Shown in pieces: positions 26,830-37,543 of a DNA stretch of 64,000 nucleotides (position 1 is its first letter; each line of letters begins with the position of its first letter). The translations under genes were made by a program, and so were the position numbers. The notes beneath the pieces were generated by a model. The model saw only the letters and a program-made list of their open reading frames with translations, was not told the origin of the DNA and did not search any database. Origin of the DNA: Prochlorococcus sp. AG-412-I05 (lineage in GTDB: Bacteria; Cyanobacteriota; Cyanobacteriia; PCC-6307; Cyanobiaceae); assembly GCA_003214855.1 (NCBI GenBank), contig QCLC01000006.1:1-64000 (forward strand). The letters run 5' to 3'.

Positions 26830-27986
26830 GAGGCTGCCATTCGCTTGGTGATTGTGGATTCGACGGGGACCGGGCCATTGTCGCTAGCGCCGAGGAGTGC
26901 TTCGAGTAGGGCGCTGGAATTGACGGGAAACGGCAGCTGGTATAGGTCAGAGCCTTTTTGACAGGCGAATTGGCAGACCTCATGCAGCTCGTGAAAACTC
27001 AAATTCGATAGGCCCAGATCCTTAAGATTTACAGGCAGATCAAGTCCTTTGAGGAATGGAATCAGCTGTCGCCTTGCTTGTCCGGCCAGTTGATGGCCTC
27101 CAATAATCTCCTCAAGACGCAACTGTACGAGAATCCCGTAACCCACCTTTTCTCCATGAAGGACCTCATGGCAATCTTTTAATTGCGTGAGTGCGTTGTG
27201 CACCGCATGGGCAGCGGCAGTACGGCAGCGAGCACCGCCAATCCCTCCGATCAGCCCTGCAGTTAGTGCGCAGGCTTCGGCAACCCTGATCCAGGCCAGG
27301 CTGTTTTGATCTTTCAGCGCTTCAGGCCCATCAAGCAGCAGCTGATCGCGCAAGACCCTTGCCATCTGCACAGCTTGTTGAATTAAGCCATCGTTGCTGG
27401 AGCCATTGCTGACAGACGCTTCGTACCATTTGGCGATTGCATCTGCGATGCCGCTTGCGAGAGTCCGGGGAGGAGCCTGACGCACGAGACCATGATCAAA
27501 GATCATCAGATGTGGACATCGAGCCAGAACTTGATCGCGTTGAAAAGCACCTGCTGGTGAATAGATATTGGCGAGGGCGGTCCAACCGGCACAGGTGGCT
27601 GCACTCAATGGAACTGTGATGCATGGGATGCTTAACCGATGGGCCAAAAGCTTCCCGGCATCTAGCACCTTGCCCCCACCTGCGGCAATCACACCGTCGC
27701 AGGAGTTGTCCAAGGCAAGAGCATTGATCCGCTTGAGATCAATCTCGCAGCAATCGTGCTTGAGCTCAGCAGAAATTGTGTTGAGTCCAAGGTCCTTGAG
27801 GTTGTTGAGTAATCCCTGGCGTAACTCAGCCGTGGCGATGCTGCGTCCAAGAAGTAAAGGTGAGCGGCAAATCGAGGTAATGAGTTGATGGCTTTCTTCC
27901 CACGCCCTTTCTCCCCTAACAACCTTTGCGGGGGCGATGGAGTGAGAGCAGTGAGAGACCTCCTCAGGCAAATTGTTTTTGTTCAT
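26826..27986 (-). CDS. Iron/zinc-containing alcohol dehydrogenase family, glycerol dehydrogenase-like
   Basis: The 386-residue protein fits the GldA/iron-containing ADH fold. GVIAAGGGKVLDAGKLLAHRL is the NAD-binding GGG segment and VPLSAATCAGWTALANIYSP follows. Metal ligands are expected in GIADAIAKWYE (Asp), AAHAVHNAL (His) and LHGEKVGYGILV (His). The track start at 28235 runs into clpC; ATG 27986 (MNKNNLPEE) is the sensible start, 17 bases after the clpC stop. The exact substrate is not certain; glycerol or a related polyol is inferred. Confidence 0.87.
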   Translation of the reverse strand: MNKNNLPEEVSHCSHSIAPAKVVRGERAWEESHQLITSICRSPLLLGRSIATAELRQGLLNNLKDLGLNTISAELKHDCCEIDLKRINALALDNSCDGVIAAGGGKVLDAGKLLAHRLSIPCITVPLSAATCAGWTALANIYSPAGAFQRDQVLARCPHLMIFDHGLVRQAPPRTLASGIADAIAKWYEASVSNGSSNDGLIQQAVQMARVLRDQLLLDGPEALKDQNSLAWIRVAEACALTAGLIGGIGGARCRTAAAHAVHNALTQLKDCHEVLHGEKVGYGILVQLRLEEIIGGHQLAGQARRQLIPFLKGLDLPVNLKDLGLSNLSFHELHEVCQFACQKGSDLYQLPFPVNSSALLEALLGASDNGPVPVESTITKRMAAS

Positions 27987-28002
27987 TGATGTAGGAGAGG
28001 TG

Positions 28003-30582
28003 TCAGACGCCTGCTCCAGCGAGTTCCGGTGCGGCAGTAGTTTTGCTGACATGGCGTACAACGATTTGCTTGTTGTCATCGACATCCATCTCGGCAGCAT
28101 CACCGTCCTTGATGCGGCCAGTAAGCACTTCCTCGGCAAGACTGTCTTCCATGAGTCGCATGACAGCCCTTCGTAGCGGCCTCGCTCCATAAGAGGGGTT
28201 GTATCCCTCTTCCACGAGTCGTTCTTTGAATGCATCTGAAACAGTGAGAGTGATCCCTTTGTCTTGCATGCGAGAGAACACTTCTTGAAGCATGATCTCA
28301 GCGATTTCTTTCACCTCATCTCTACTGAGTTGGCGGAAGACGATAATTTCATCGAGACGGTTCAGAAATTCAGGGCGGAAGTATTGTTTTAGTTCTTCGT
28401 TGACAAGGGATTTGATTCGATTGTATTGACTGTCTTCTGCGTTTTCACCTGAGAATTCGAAGCCAAGTCCTCCGCCTCCTTTCTCAATCACTTTTGAACC
28501 GATATTCGAAGTCATAATGATCAAGGTATTCTTGAAGTCCACTGTTCTTCCTTTGGAGTCAGTTAGTCGACCATCTTCCAATAATTGAAGCAGCAGGTTA
28601 AAAACATCTGGGTGTGCCTTCTCAATTTCGTCGAAGAGCACAACGGTATAAGGTCTGCGACGAACAGCTTCGGTGAGTTGTCCCCCTTCGTTGAACCCCA
28701 CATAGCCAGGAGGTGATCCGATCAGCTTGCTGACCGTATGTCGCTCCATGAATTCGGACATGTCTAGTCGGATCATGGCTTCTTCGCTACCAAAGAAGTA
28801 GGTGGCGAGAGCTTTGGTTAGTTCGGTTTTGCCGACCCCCGTAGGGCCTGAAAAGATGAAACTGGCAATGGGGCGATTGGGGTTTTTGAGGCCCACCCTG
28901 GCTCGACGGATGGCTTTCGAGACTGCTTTGACGGCTTCATCTTGGCCAATCAGCCTCTGGTGGAGGGTTTCCTCCATGTTTAGGAGCTTCACTGATTCGC
29001 TTTCGGTGAGCTTTTGTACAGGTACTCCGGTCCAAGCCGCCACGATGTTGGCAATATCTTCTTCTCTCACCAGTGGTGTGGTGAGATGAGGAATTAATGC
29101 AGCTGTTGTGTCTTTTTCAGGTTGAGGCGTTGACGTCTCATCGCTGGAACGAACAGCATTTTCCGCCTCAGCGGGGGGCGATTCCTCACTATCTTGGCGA
29201 CTGCTTTGAAGCAGAGTGCGGATCTTTTCTCTTAGCTCAACTTCTTTTTCTCGTAATTCCCCGGCTTTGGCGAAGTCCTGATCACGAACGGCATCTTCTT
29301 TTTCCTTTTGAACCTTGCGTAATTCTTTGTCAACCTCTTTTGCCGCAGGGGGAAGTTTGGAGTTAAGCAGACGCACACGGCTGCCAGCTTCATCGATTAA
29401 GTCGATGGCCTTGTCAGGCAGGAAGCGGTCAGAGATATAGCGATCGCCTAGGTTTGCGGCGGCATCTAGGGCTTCGTCTGTGATTTTTAGGCGGTGATGC
29501 TGTTCGTAGCGCTCCCTTAATCCTTGCAGGATCTCAATGGTTTCAGCGATCGATGGCTCGCCAACCATGACCGGTTGAAATCGGCGTTCTAGGGCAGCAT
29601 CCCGTTCGATGTGTTTTCGATATTCGTCAAGAGTGGTGGCACCAATGCACTGCAGTTCTCCTCTAGCTAACGCTGGTTTGAGAATGTTGGCGGCATCGAT
29701 GGCACCTTCTGCAGCGCCTGCTCCAATCAGTGTGTGCACTTCATCGATGACCAGGATCACGTTGCCTGCGGCTTTGATCTCTTCCATGATCTTTTTGAGC
29801 CGTTCTTCGAACTCTCCCCGGTATTTGGTTCCAGCAACTAGCAGGCCGATGTCGAGGGTTAGAACCCTCTTTTCTTCAAGGATGTCGGGAATATCTCCCT
29901 GTTGGATGCGTTGAGCGAGGCCTTCAGCAATTGCTGTTTTCCCAACTCCAGGCTCTCCAATCAGTACAGGGTTGTTCTTTGTGCGTCTTCCGAGGATCTG
30001 AATAACACGATCGATTTCATTTTGTCGCCCGACAACAGGATCAAGCTTGGATTCATTGGCTAGCTGGGTCAGGTTGCTGCCGAATTCATCAAGTGTGGCT
30101 GTCTTCGTTGAGCCTTTGCCTCCACCTCCGCCTGCAGTGACCTCGGCGGTTTCTCCGAGCATGCGGATTACTTGGGTGCGCACCTTTGCCAGGTCTACAC
30201 CAAGGTTTTCGAGTACTCGAGCTGCTACACCCTCACCTTCTCGGATGAGACCAAGCAGTAAATGTTCTGTACCGATGTAATTGTGGCCAAGTTGTCGGGC
30301 TTCTTCTAGAGAGAGTTCCAGTACGCGCTTTGCTCTGGGTGTGAAGGGGATTTCTACGGCGACAAAGCCTGAGCCACGGCCAATGATCTTTTCAACTTCA
30401 ACGCGGGCATCTTTAAGGTTCACGCTCATTGACTTGAGAACCTTCGCTGCCACACCTGTGCCCTCACCGATCAATCCCAAAAGAATCTGCTCGGTGCCCA
30501 CGAAATTATGACCAAGGCGCCGGGCCTCTTCCTGGGCCAGCATGATCACCTTGATGGCCTTCTCGGTAAACCGCTCGAACAT
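28003..30582 (-). CDS. clpC: ATP-dependent Clp protease ATP-binding subunit ClpC
   Basis: The 859-residue HSP100 chaperone unfolds substrates for the ClpP peptidase. Two N-domain repeats are present ([20 protein letters not shown] and [20 protein letters not shown]). D1 has Walker [10 protein letters not shown], a UVR coiled coil lies near residues 420-455, and D2 has Walker [24 protein letters not shown] is the standard start, so ATG 30582 is preferred to 30594. In cyanobacteria ClpC is essential and constitutive. It is upstream of the dehydrogenase gene. Confidence 0.96.
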   Translation of the reverse strand: MFERFTEKAIKVIMLAQEEARRLGHNFVGTEQILLGLIGEGTGVAAKVLKSMSVNLKDARVEVEKIIGRGSGFVAVEIPFTPRAKRVLELSLEEARQLGHNYIGTEHLLLGLIREGEGVAARVLENLGVDLAKVRTQVIRMLGETAEVTAGGGGGKGSTKTATLDEFGSNLTQLANESKLDPVVGRQNEIDRVIQILGRRTKNNPVLIGEPGVGKTAIAEGLAQRIQQGDIPDILEEKRVLTLDIGLLVAGTKYRGEFEERLKKIMEEIKAAGNVILVIDEVHTLIGAGAAEGAIDAANILKPALARGELQCIGATTLDEYRKHIERDAALERRFQPVMVGEPSIAETIEILQGLRERYEQHHRLKITDEALDAAANLGDRYISDRFLPDKAIDLIDEAGSRVRLLNSKLPPAAKEVDKELRKVQKEKEDAVRDQDFAKAGELREKEVELREKIRTLLQSSRQDSEESPPAEAENAVRSSDETSTPQPEKDTTAALIPHLTTPLVREEDIANIVAAWTGVPVQKLTESESVKLLNMEETLHQRLIGQDEAVKAVSKAIRRARVGLKNPNRPIASFIFSGPTGVGKTELTKALATYFFGSEEAMIRLDMSEFMERHTVSKLIGSPPGYVGFNEGGQLTEAVRRRPYTVVLFDEIEKAHPDVFNLLLQLLEDGRLTDSKGRTVDFKNTLIIMTSNIGSKVIEKGGGGLGFEFSGENAEDSQYNRIKSLVNEELKQYFRPEFLNRLDEIIVFRQLSRDEVKEIAEIMLQEVFSRMQDKGITLTVSDAFKERLVEEGYNPSYGARPLRRAVMRLMEDSLAEEVLTGRIKDGDAAEMDVDDNKQIVVRHVSKTTAAPELAGAGV

Positions 30583-30757
30583 GGTCCGGGGCACGTGAAT
30601 CTATCTCTAACTTATCAGGGTTGGTGTTGGAATGTGAGCTGTTGGATTATTTGTCCTAGTCCCTTTACTGCAAGGGAGTTAGTGGTTTCAATAGTAACAA
30701 CAAAGTAGCTAAGATGTTTGTCTTCGTTGTATTTTTCGGACGGTAATCCGTACTTAT

Positions 30758-31243
30758 TCAAATCTTTTGTCTTGGCTCAGCCTTCTTCTCTAAGCTTCGC
30801 CATTGAATCAGAGCATCTTGGCCGTTGCTGTAATAGTGATGACGACATCCTGCTGTCTTGAATCCGCAACTTTCATAAAGCCCTCTGGCCGCCGAATTGT
30901 TTCTGGCAACTTCGAGTGTGGCGTGGATGGCTCCAGTTCGTTGCCCTTGCTCGAGCAACTTTGATAACAGCAGTCGGGCTAGGCCCTGTCTGCGATGTCG
31001 AGGATGAACGCCTATTGCGGTGAGATGAAGTTCGTCTACTACTAGCCAGCCACAGGCCAAAGCAAGCAGTGTTGAAGACTTCAGCACTCCCATGCAGAGA
31101 CTGCGGGAATCGATCAATTCCTGAATCCATTGCTGTTTGCTCCAGAGTCCATTGAGCGCGAGTTGATTCAGCTCCATGCACGCATTGATCTGTTCCGGCC
31201 TTAAATGGATGATTTCCATTGCTTGGATGTCGTGCTTCAACAT
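30758..31243 (-). CDS. rimI: GNAT acetyltransferase, RimI-like
   Basis: The 161-residue protein shows GNAT motif A as LTAIGVHPRHRRQGLARLLLSKLLEQG and motif B as LEVARNNSAARGLYESCGFKTAGCRHHYY, matching ribosomal protein S18 alanine N-acetyltransferase RimI. NELALNGLWSKQQW-like spacing near the N-terminus (NQLALNGLWSKQQW) also fits. An alternative start is ATG 31219 (MEIIHLRPEQ). It is divergent from lysA across 79 bases. Confidence 0.9.
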   Translation of the reverse strand: MLKHDIQAMEIIHLRPEQINACMELNQLALNGLWSKQQWIQELIDSRSLCMGVLKSSTLLALACGWLVVDELHLTAIGVHPRHRRQGLARLLLSKLLEQGQRTGAIHATLEVARNNSAARGLYESCGFKTAGCRHHYYSNGQDALIQWRSLEKKAEPRQKI

Positions 31244-31322
31244 GCCTAACCCCGCCTAACCCCCTCCTTGGGGGGATTGATCCCTACATTGATCCCTCTA
31301 ACTAATTTCCTCGTCCATCGCC

Positions 31323-32690
31323 ATGATTTCATCCAGCCCCTATGAGCCTGGGCGGGATCTCCTTAGCCCCAATTGCAACCTCGCGCCGATTACAACCGAA
31401 CTTGATTCGCAATCACGCTTGATCGTAGGAGGTTGTCAACTGAGCGAATTGGCTGAGTGCTATGGCACCCCACTCTATGTGCTTGATGAAGCCACTTTGA
31501 GGGCCGCTTGTCAGTCTTACCGTGGGGCATTGCAGCGTCACTATCCAGGTCCATCTCTTCCTATCTATGCCTCTAAGGCCAATAGCTCATTGATGATGAG
31601 CAGCCTGGTGGCTTCAGAAGGTTTTGGGCTGGATGTGGTCTCAGCAGGAGAGTTGCTTACCGCTTTGAAGGGAGGTGTGCCAGGCAATTGCATTGTGCTT
31701 CATGGCAACAACAAATCTGATCAGGAGTTGCTGCTTGCCTATCGCAATGGCGTCACAATCGTTGCTGATAATCAGCATGATTTAGATCGCCTCTCACAAC
31801 TGGTGCCGGTTGGGGCAGATCCTGCAAACTTGATGTTGCGTTTCACTCCGGGCATTGAATGCCATACCCATGAGTACATCCGCACCGGCCATCTTGATAG
31901 CAAGTTTGGTTTTGATCCAGATCAGCTTGAATCGGTTCTGAATCATTTGCTCGGCTGTCGCTGGGCACGGTTAACGGGACTCCACGCTCATATTGGATCG
32001 CAGATCTTTGAATTGGAACCTCATCAGGATCTGGCAGATGTGATGGCTGGTGCTCTGCAACTGGCTAGGCGCCTGGGTCATCCAGTCATGGATCTCAACG
32101 TTGGAGGAGGCCTAGGTGTCAGATATATCAGCTCTGATGATCCACCTTCAATTGATAACTGGGTCAAGGTGGTGGCCGAGGCCGTGAATCAAGCCTGTCG
32201 TTCTCGCAACCTAGATTTGCCCCGGTTGATGTGTGAGCCGGGTCGCTCTCTTGTCGCTGCTGCCGGAGTCACCCTTTATCGGGTTGGATCACGCAAGACC
32301 ATCCCAGGGCTGCGCACCTATCTTTCTGTCGATGGAGGTATGAGTGACAACCCCCGCCCAATCACGTATCAATCTCTCTATACGGCTTGCCTTGCTGACC
32401 GCCCTTTGGCCTCGCCAGACGAGACGATCACTCTGGTTGGCAAGCATTGTGAGTCTGGGGATGTTCTGCTTAAGGACCTTGCCTTGCCATATGCCAACAG
32501 TGGAGAAGTCTTGGTCGTTTTTGCGACAGGGGCTTACAACGTCTCTATGAGTTCTAACTACAACCGCATCCCACGACCTGCAGCGGTACTTGTTCATTCA
32601 GGCCACTCGGAGTTGGTGCAGAGGCGGGAGCAGCCAGAAGATCTTCTGCGATATGACGTTATGCCGGAACGATTTGTAGCGTTAGGCTGA
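31323..32690 (+). CDS. lysA: Diaminopimelate decarboxylase LysA
   Basis: The 455-residue PLP enzyme of fold type III converts meso-diaminopimelate to lysine. The PLP lysine is in PIYASKANSSLMM; LDVVSAGELLTAL, GLHAHIGSQIFE, LNVGGGLGVRY, MCEPGRSLVAAAGV and KHCESGDVLLKD are family blocks. It heads a plus-strand operon with cdaA, uppS, bioB and trhO. A GC-rich hairpin and short repeats lie in the spacer upstream. Confidence 0.95.
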   Translation: MISSSPYEPGRDLLSPNCNLAPITTELDSQSRLIVGGCQLSELAECYGTPLYVLDEATLRAACQSYRGALQRHYPGPSLPIYASKANSSLMMSSLVASEGFGLDVVSAGELLTALKGGVPGNCIVLHGNNKSDQELLLAYRNGVTIVADNQHDLDRLSQLVPVGADPANLMLRFTPGIECHTHEYIRTGHLDSKFGFDPDQLESVLNHLLGCRWARLTGLHAHIGSQIFELEPHQDLADVMAGALQLARRLGHPVMDLNVGGGLGVRYISSDDPPSIDNWVKVVAEAVNQACRSRNLDLPRLMCEPGRSLVAAAGVTLYRVGSRKTIPGLRTYLSVDGGMSDNPRPITYQSLYTACLADRPLASPDETITLVGKHCESGDVLLKDLALPYANSGEVLVVFATGAYNVSMSSNYNRIPRPAAVLVHSGHSELVQRREQPEDLLRYDVMPERFVALG

Positions 32691-32713
32691 GCAGGCAAGA
32701 CTGGGGAGTAGGA

Positions 32714-33595
32714 GTGAACTTGTGGGGGGTGGTAGATCCGCGCCTGCTCGATGTTTTGTTTGCTTCGGCCCTTGGCGTCTTGCTTTTTTCTAGGGTCAAT
32801 GAGCGGCGCACCCTTTGGTTGTTGAGGGGTTACCTCTTTTTGGTTGCCTTGGCCTGGGTTGTGCAGCGCTTTGAAAATCTTCCGCTCACTTCAAAGTTGG
32901 TGGATGCGCTGGTTTTGGCTTGTTCTTTGTCATTAGCGATCCTTTGGCAGGGGGAACTGAGACGTTTGATGGAATTACTGGGAACAGGTCGCCTAGCCGT
33001 TCTCCTTGGTAATCCTCAGAACGAACTACGGGCCACCGCCAGCACCGTTGCCCAGCTTACTGAGGCGGCTGGACGCTTATCTCAGAGCCGCCGTGGAGCA
33101 TTGGTTGTTGTTGATATGGGTAGTGATCTTCGTCCAGAAGACTTCCTTAACCCTGGTGTGCTGATTGATGCCCAGCTAAGTAGTGAGTTGCTGCTGAATC
33201 TTTTCGCATCTGATACACCCCTCCATGACGGGGCAGTACTTGTGAAGGGGAATCGGATCGTTTCTGCTGGTGTCATTCTGCCCCTCTCGCGGCAGGGCAT
33301 CAGCCGTTATGGCACGAGACATTTAGCAGCCTTGGGGATAACAGAACGTTTTGACCGCTGTATTTGTGTGGTGGTTTCCGAAGAGACTGGAACATTGTCT
33401 CTTGCAAACCAGGGCCGGCTTGAACGGCCCATCACCAGTAGTCGTCTGCAGGATTTGCTTAAGGAGTTGATCGGTTCATCATTAGGAGCAGCGGCCACGA
33501 AGGGGACCTCTAGTCCAGTCAAACCTTCGGCTGTTGCTACACAAGCTTCATCCAGGCTTAGCGTGAGCAGCTCTATCCAGGAACCACTACCGTGA
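32714..33595 (+). CDS. cdaA: Diadenylate cyclase (c-di-AMP synthase), CdaA type
   Basis: The 293-residue protein has about three N-terminal hydrophobic segments (residues 10-85) followed by a DAC (DisA_N) domain. The active-site DGA motif is in [18 protein letters not shown], and the second motif appears as [13 protein letters not shown], where Leu occupies the third position of the usual RHR. It would make c-di-AMP, a regulator of osmotic and potassium balance. The start is GTG 32714. Its stop overlaps the uppS start (GTGA). Confidence 0.9.
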   Translation: MNLWGVVDPRLLDVLFASALGVLLFSRVNERRTLWLLRGYLFLVALAWVVQRFENLPLTSKLVDALVLACSLSLAILWQGELRRLMELLGTGRLAVLLGNPQNELRATASTVAQLTEAAGRLSQSRRGALVVVDMGSDLRPEDFLNPGVLIDAQLSSELLLNLFASDTPLHDGAVLVKGNRIVSAGVILPLSRQGISRYGTRHLAALGITERFDRCICVVVSEETGTLSLANQGRLERPITSSRLQDLLKELIGSSLGAAATKGTSSPVKPSAVATQASSRLSVSSSIQEPLP

Positions 33596-34389
33596 GCCGC
33601 CGATCGGCCACTAGTTCAGGCCATCCAAAGGTCTGTGCATGTCCCTCAGGGCTTGATCCCTATCGGCTACCTAACCATGTGGCTGTGATTATGGATGGGA
33701 ATGGACGCTGGGCCAAGGCCAGGGGCCTGCCTAGGATGATTGGACATCGCGCTGGTGTAGAAGCTCTCAAGAGAACCCTTCGTCTTTGCAGTGACTGGGG
33801 CATTGGCGCCCTTACGGCTTATGCCTTTTCTACGGAGAATTGGTCTCGCCCTGGAGATGAAGTGAATTTCTTGATGACCCTGTTTGAGCGCGTGCTCCAG
33901 AGGGAGTTGGAGTCACTTGAGCGTGAAAAGGTACGGATTCGTTTCCTGGGAGACCTGGAGGGTCTCCCCTCACGACTGCAGGAGTTGATTAGTGAGGCCA
34001 CCGAGCTCACTGTTACGAACAATGGCATTCACTTCAATGTTTGTACCAATTACGGTGGCCGACGTGAACTGGTGCTGGCGGCACAGAAACTTGCACAACG
34101 GGCTGCAAGAGGGGATCTTGATCCAACTTTGATTGATGAGAACAGTTTCGAGGCTGAGTTGCTCACGGCTGGTGAGGTTGATCCAGACCTTCTGATCCGC
34201 ACCAGTGGTGAGCGACGGATCAGTAATTTTCTGCTCTGGCAACTCGCCTATGCAGAAATTCACGTTACCGATGTGTGCTGGCCTGATTTTGATGAAGTAG
34301 CTTTGACAGAGGCTCTTTTTGATTACCAGTCACGCTGTCGTCGTTTCGGCGGTTTGGATCCAATCGCAGCGAATCATCTGGGATCTTGA
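33592..34389 (+). CDS. uppS: Isoprenyl transferase (undecaprenyl diphosphate synthase)
   Basis: The 265-residue cis-prenyltransferase builds the lipid carrier for peptidoglycan and other glycans. [23 protein letters not shown] holds the catalytic Asp and phosphate loop; [13 protein letters not shown] and [19 protein letters not shown] are the other conserved blocks. The start is GTG 33592, overlapping the cdaA stop. The next gene is bioB 20 bases later. Confidence 0.95.
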   Translation: MSRRSATSSGHPKVCACPSGLDPYRLPNHVAVIMDGNGRWAKARGLPRMIGHRAGVEALKRTLRLCSDWGIGALTAYAFSTENWSRPGDEVNFLMTLFERVLQRELESLEREKVRIRFLGDLEGLPSRLQELISEATELTVTNNGIHFNVCTNYGGRRELVLAAQKLAQRAARGDLDPTLIDENSFEAELLTAGEVDPDLLIRTSGERRISNFLLWQLAYAEIHVTDVCWPDFDEVALTEALFDYQSRCRRFGGLDPIAANHLGS

Positions 34390-34409
34390 CCGTTGGCTTC
34401 AGTCGTTCC

Positions 34410-35417
34410 ATGACCGTGCTTATTGCCAAGGATCTCACCTTTGAACCCGTTGTTCATCGTTATGACTGGACAGTGGATGAGGTGCGGGAACTATTGGAGA
34501 GACCACTGATGGACTTGCTCTGGCAGGCCCAGCTTGTGCATCGGACGGCAAATCCTGGCTATCGGGTTCAGCTGGCTTCTTTGCTCAGCGTGAAGACGGG
34601 AGGATGCCAGGAGGACTGCGCTTATTGCCCCCAGTCCATGCACAACAGTAGTGATGTTGAAGGGCAGCCTGATCTAGTTGCTCAGATCCAAACAGTGCTT
34701 GAGCGCGCACGGTCCGCCAAAGATGCTGGTGCGGATCGCTTCTGCATGGGATGGGCTTGGCGGGAGATCAGAGATGGTGCCCAGTTTGAAGCCATGCTTG
34801 CGATGGTGAGTGGTGTACGGGAGTTGGGACTAGAGGCCTGTGTTACTGCCGGCATGCTGACTGAAAAGCAGGCTTCTCGGTTGGCAGATGCGGGATTGAC
34901 TGCCTACAACCACAATCTCGATACCAGCCCTGAGTACTACGACCAAATCATCACAACGCGCACATACCAGGAGCGAATCGAAACCCTTCAGAAGGTTCGT
35001 TCAGCTGGCATCACTCTTTGCTGTGGGGGCATCATCGGGATGGGGGAATCAACGCTGGATCGAGCCTCTCTTCTTTGTGTACTAGCCAATATCAACCCTC
35101 ATCCTGAGAGTGTTCCTATTAATGGTCTGGTGGCAGTGGAGGGCACGCCATTGCAGGACCTTCCTGCGGTGGATCCTTTAGAGATGGTGCGCATGGTTGC
35201 CACGGCTCGAATTCTGATGCCTCGCAGTCGAGTGCGTCTAAGCGCAGGGCGTGAGCAGCTTGGTCGAGAGGCTCAGATCCTTTGTCTTCAAGCGGGAGCT
35301 GATTCGATCTTTTACGGCGATAGTTTGCTAACTACCAGCAATCCTGATGTAAAAACTGATCGCGAACTTCTCTCTCAGGCAGGGGTTCATGCGAATTGGG
35401 AGGAGAGTGACGAATGA
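34410..35417 (+). CDS. bioB: Biotin synthase BioB
   Basis: The 335-residue radical SAM enzyme inserts sulphur into dethiobiotin. The cluster motif is [48 protein letters not shown] and RVRLSAGRE follow as in the family. The track start is TTG 34386; ATG 34410 (MTVLIAKDL) after the uppS stop is preferred. It overlaps trhO by four bases, so coupling is likely. Confidence 0.95.
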   Translation: MTVLIAKDLTFEPVVHRYDWTVDEVRELLERPLMDLLWQAQLVHRTANPGYRVQLASLLSVKTGGCQEDCAYCPQSMHNSSDVEGQPDLVAQIQTVLERARSAKDAGADRFCMGWAWREIRDGAQFEAMLAMVSGVRELGLEACVTAGMLTEKQASRLADAGLTAYNHNLDTSPEYYDQIITTRTYQERIETLQKVRSAGITLCCGGIIGMGESTLDRASLLCVLANINPHPESVPINGLVAVEGTPLQDLPAVDPLEMVRMVATARILMPRSRVRLSAGREQLGREAQILCLQAGADSIFYGDSLLTTSNPDVKTDRELLSQAGVHANWEESDE

Positions 35418-36346
35418 ATCTGCAAGATGATCAGACCTCTGCAGATCTATTTCAGGTTGCGACTTTCTATTCCTTTACTGCTTGGCCTGAGGTCACTATT
35501 GCCTGCTTATTGCAGGATCTGCTGAGCATTGGGGATGAACATCAACTGATGGGAACTGTGCTGTTGGCAGAGGAAGGGGTAAATGGAACGATTTGTGGAT
35601 TGGTTGATGGTGTTAGTGCTTTGCTTGAGAGGTTAGAACGCGATTTGATCGAGGGATTGTTTGAGCTGAAAATTAGCTGGACGCCTGAGCAGGCTTTTCG
35701 TCGCTTCAAGGTTCGCCGTAAGGCAGAGATTGTGACCATGGGTCTTGCCGGGCTGAATCCATCAAAGAAGGTGGGGACTTATGTGGACGCTCATGAATGG
35801 AATGATCTAATTGATGATCCAGATACCCTTTTGATCGATACCCGAAATGACTATGAGGTTGCGATTGGGGAATTTAAAGGAGCAATAAACCCCCAAACGA
35901 AATGCTTCCGCGACTTTCCTGCTTGGGTTGAACAGCAGTTGCGTTCCATTGTTCAAGCACAAACTTCAGCACGAATAGCCATGTATTGCACAGGTGGCAT
36001 TCGCTGTGAGAAGGCTACGTCTTATCTGATTGAGAAGGGCTTTACTAACGTCCATCATCTTCGTGGTGGCATTCTTCGTTATTTTGAGGAGGTATCTCAA
36101 GCTGAAAGTCGCTGGCAAGGAGAGTGTTTTGTTTTTGATCAACGTGTGGCTTTGAATCATCAGCTTTCACCTGGTGTTCATCGTCTTTGTCATGCCTGTG
36201 GAATGCCCCTCACCCCTGAGGATCAGACGATGAATAGTTATCTGCCTGGTGTTCAGTGTCGCCACTGCGTGGATCAATTTAGTGATAGAGACCGTATTCG
36301 TTTTGCTGAAAGACAACGGCAGATGGAACATAGTTCTAGGAAGTAG
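35414..36346 (+). CDS. trhO: tRNA uridine-34 hydroxylase TrhO (YceA-type rhodanese)
   Basis: The 310-residue protein has an N-terminal domain ([24 protein letters not shown]) and a rhodanese domain with the active Cys in [16 protein letters not shown]. The C-terminus has two C-x2-C pairs ([16 protein letters not shown]), typical of the family. TrhO makes 5-hydroxyuridine at the tRNA wobble position. It is the last gene of the lysA operon. Confidence 0.92.
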   Translation: MNLQDDQTSADLFQVATFYSFTAWPEVTIACLLQDLLSIGDEHQLMGTVLLAEEGVNGTICGLVDGVSALLERLERDLIEGLFELKISWTPEQAFRRFKVRRKAEIVTMGLAGLNPSKKVGTYVDAHEWNDLIDDPDTLLIDTRNDYEVAIGEFKGAINPQTKCFRDFPAWVEQQLRSIVQAQTSARIAMYCTGGIRCEKATSYLIEKGFTNVHHLRGGILRYFEEVSQAESRWQGECFVFDQRVALNHQLSPGVHRLCHACGMPLTPEDQTMNSYLPGVQCRHCVDQFSDRDRIRFAERQRQMEHSSRK

Positions 36347-36648
36347 ATAACACAGCGATGAAGAAAGTGTGTCTGTATGGTTTTTTAGTTAGAGATTGGC
36401 TAAGTTTAGGCCAAGAGCAGTTGAATATCTCCAAGCAGGCTTTCCAGTAATGTGGCTTTTGTTGAAGTGAAGTTTTTTCGTTGGCTACTCTCACGAAGGA
36501 ATGCCAGTTAAATGGATTCATGAACAGTTGGTTTTGTTCGAGCAATGAATCTTGCAATGTTGAATGAATCGCTTGCTTGCATTGATTAGAGAAGTCTGGT
36601 TAGAGACTCAGTATTTTTCTGCTGGAACATCTTCGTGGAAAGGGAAGT

Positions 36649-36702
36649 AGCATGTATGGCTCCAGCTCTCATGGATTTAAGAGAGTTGGAACCATACATG
36701 CT
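36649..36702. repeat. 22-bp near-perfect inverted repeat after trhO
   Basis: AGCATGTATGGCTCCAGCTC at the left arm pairs with its counterpart ending CCATACATGCT across a 10-base loop. The stem is 22 bp with one mismatch and one possible wobble. No T-run follows on either strand. It sits between convergent genes, so a bidirectional terminator or a small mobile or RNA element are the alternatives. The rest of 36347-36744 shows no gene. Confidence 0.7.
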
Positions 36703-36744
36703 TAACTGATCTAAAGGAGTAAATAAGAAGCCAATTTTGAGGCT

Positions 36745-37182
36745 TTAAAGTTGATTTGATCTCAGCTTAGCTCCAATTCTTTGATTGTTTGCTCTGCCTT
36801 TGCGATGGCCATGCTTAAGGTGTGATTGCATAGGCTCTAGCCCCATGCTCTTTAGGGTGGCATTGATTTTTTTGCGGCGTTGCTCTTTTAAGGCTCTATA
36901 AGATTGCCGCCCTTTTTGTTTACAGTTTCGAAAAGCTTCCGGTGTTTGGGCAGCATCAATACAGTTTTGGGAAGCGTTGATGATGGCAATCCGATTGTCT
37001 GCACTACTTAGTTCCCATTCTTTGCGGGCCTCAAAAAGCTTCTGTTGCTGAGCTTCGCTAAGTCTGGCGCCAAAACTTTGGCCACCTTTGTTGGCTTCAG
37101 CATCGCGGACGACAAAGGCCGAACCAGCAAGGGCAAAACAAGGAATCAGCCAAAGGGCTTTGGAACGTATGGAAAAGTTCAT
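36745..37182 (-). CDS. Exported basic protein of unknown function
   Basis: The 145-residue product starts MNFSIRSKALWLIPCFALAG, a Sec signal peptide with likely cleavage near DAEA-N. The mature part is charged and helical (LSEAQQQKLFEARKEWE, YRALKEQRRKKINATL), with two cysteines and a His/Lys/Arg-rich tail. ATG 37182 has TTGGAG eight bases upstream on the minus strand, which decides the start over the track's 37194. Function unknown; the spacer 37183-37543 holds no other gene that I see. Confidence 0.72.
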   Translation of the reverse strand: MNFSIRSKALWLIPCFALAGSAFVVRDAEANKGGQSFGARLSEAQQQKLFEARKEWELSSADNRIAIINASQNCIDAAQTPEAFRNCKQKGRQSYRALKEQRRKKINATLKSMGLEPMQSHLKHGHRKGRANNQRIGAKLRSNQL

Positions 37183-37543
37183 CGAGAACTCCAAAAGTTG
37201 ACCTTTTTATCTTGCGCGGATGCACATGCAAAAATCTGACCAGAAGCACTGCAAAGCATGACTAAGTTTGACCGTGGTCTTCAGGTAGACCTTTGCCCAT
37301 AGGCCAGACAAAAACACGTGTTGCGATCAATGCCTTTGGGATTGTCCGTTGGTCTGAGTGTTAGCAAGGATATGTAGAGGCTCAATAACGATTAAGTGCG
37401 ATTGGTTTCGTTCTTTCATCTCTTTTGCTTCTTTGCTAGCAAGCAGGCTATTTATGCTCATCTTTCAGTACTAGATACCTTTCTACAACTTCAACCCTTC
37501 TCCACGCTTTGCTTAAATCCTGTTTTTGGTTGAATCTGGCGTC

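Noticed and set aside
29609-30511. Series of plus-strand ORFs inside clpC
   Set aside because: Low-complexity Ser/Arg/Pro shadows of a strongly conserved minus-strand gene.
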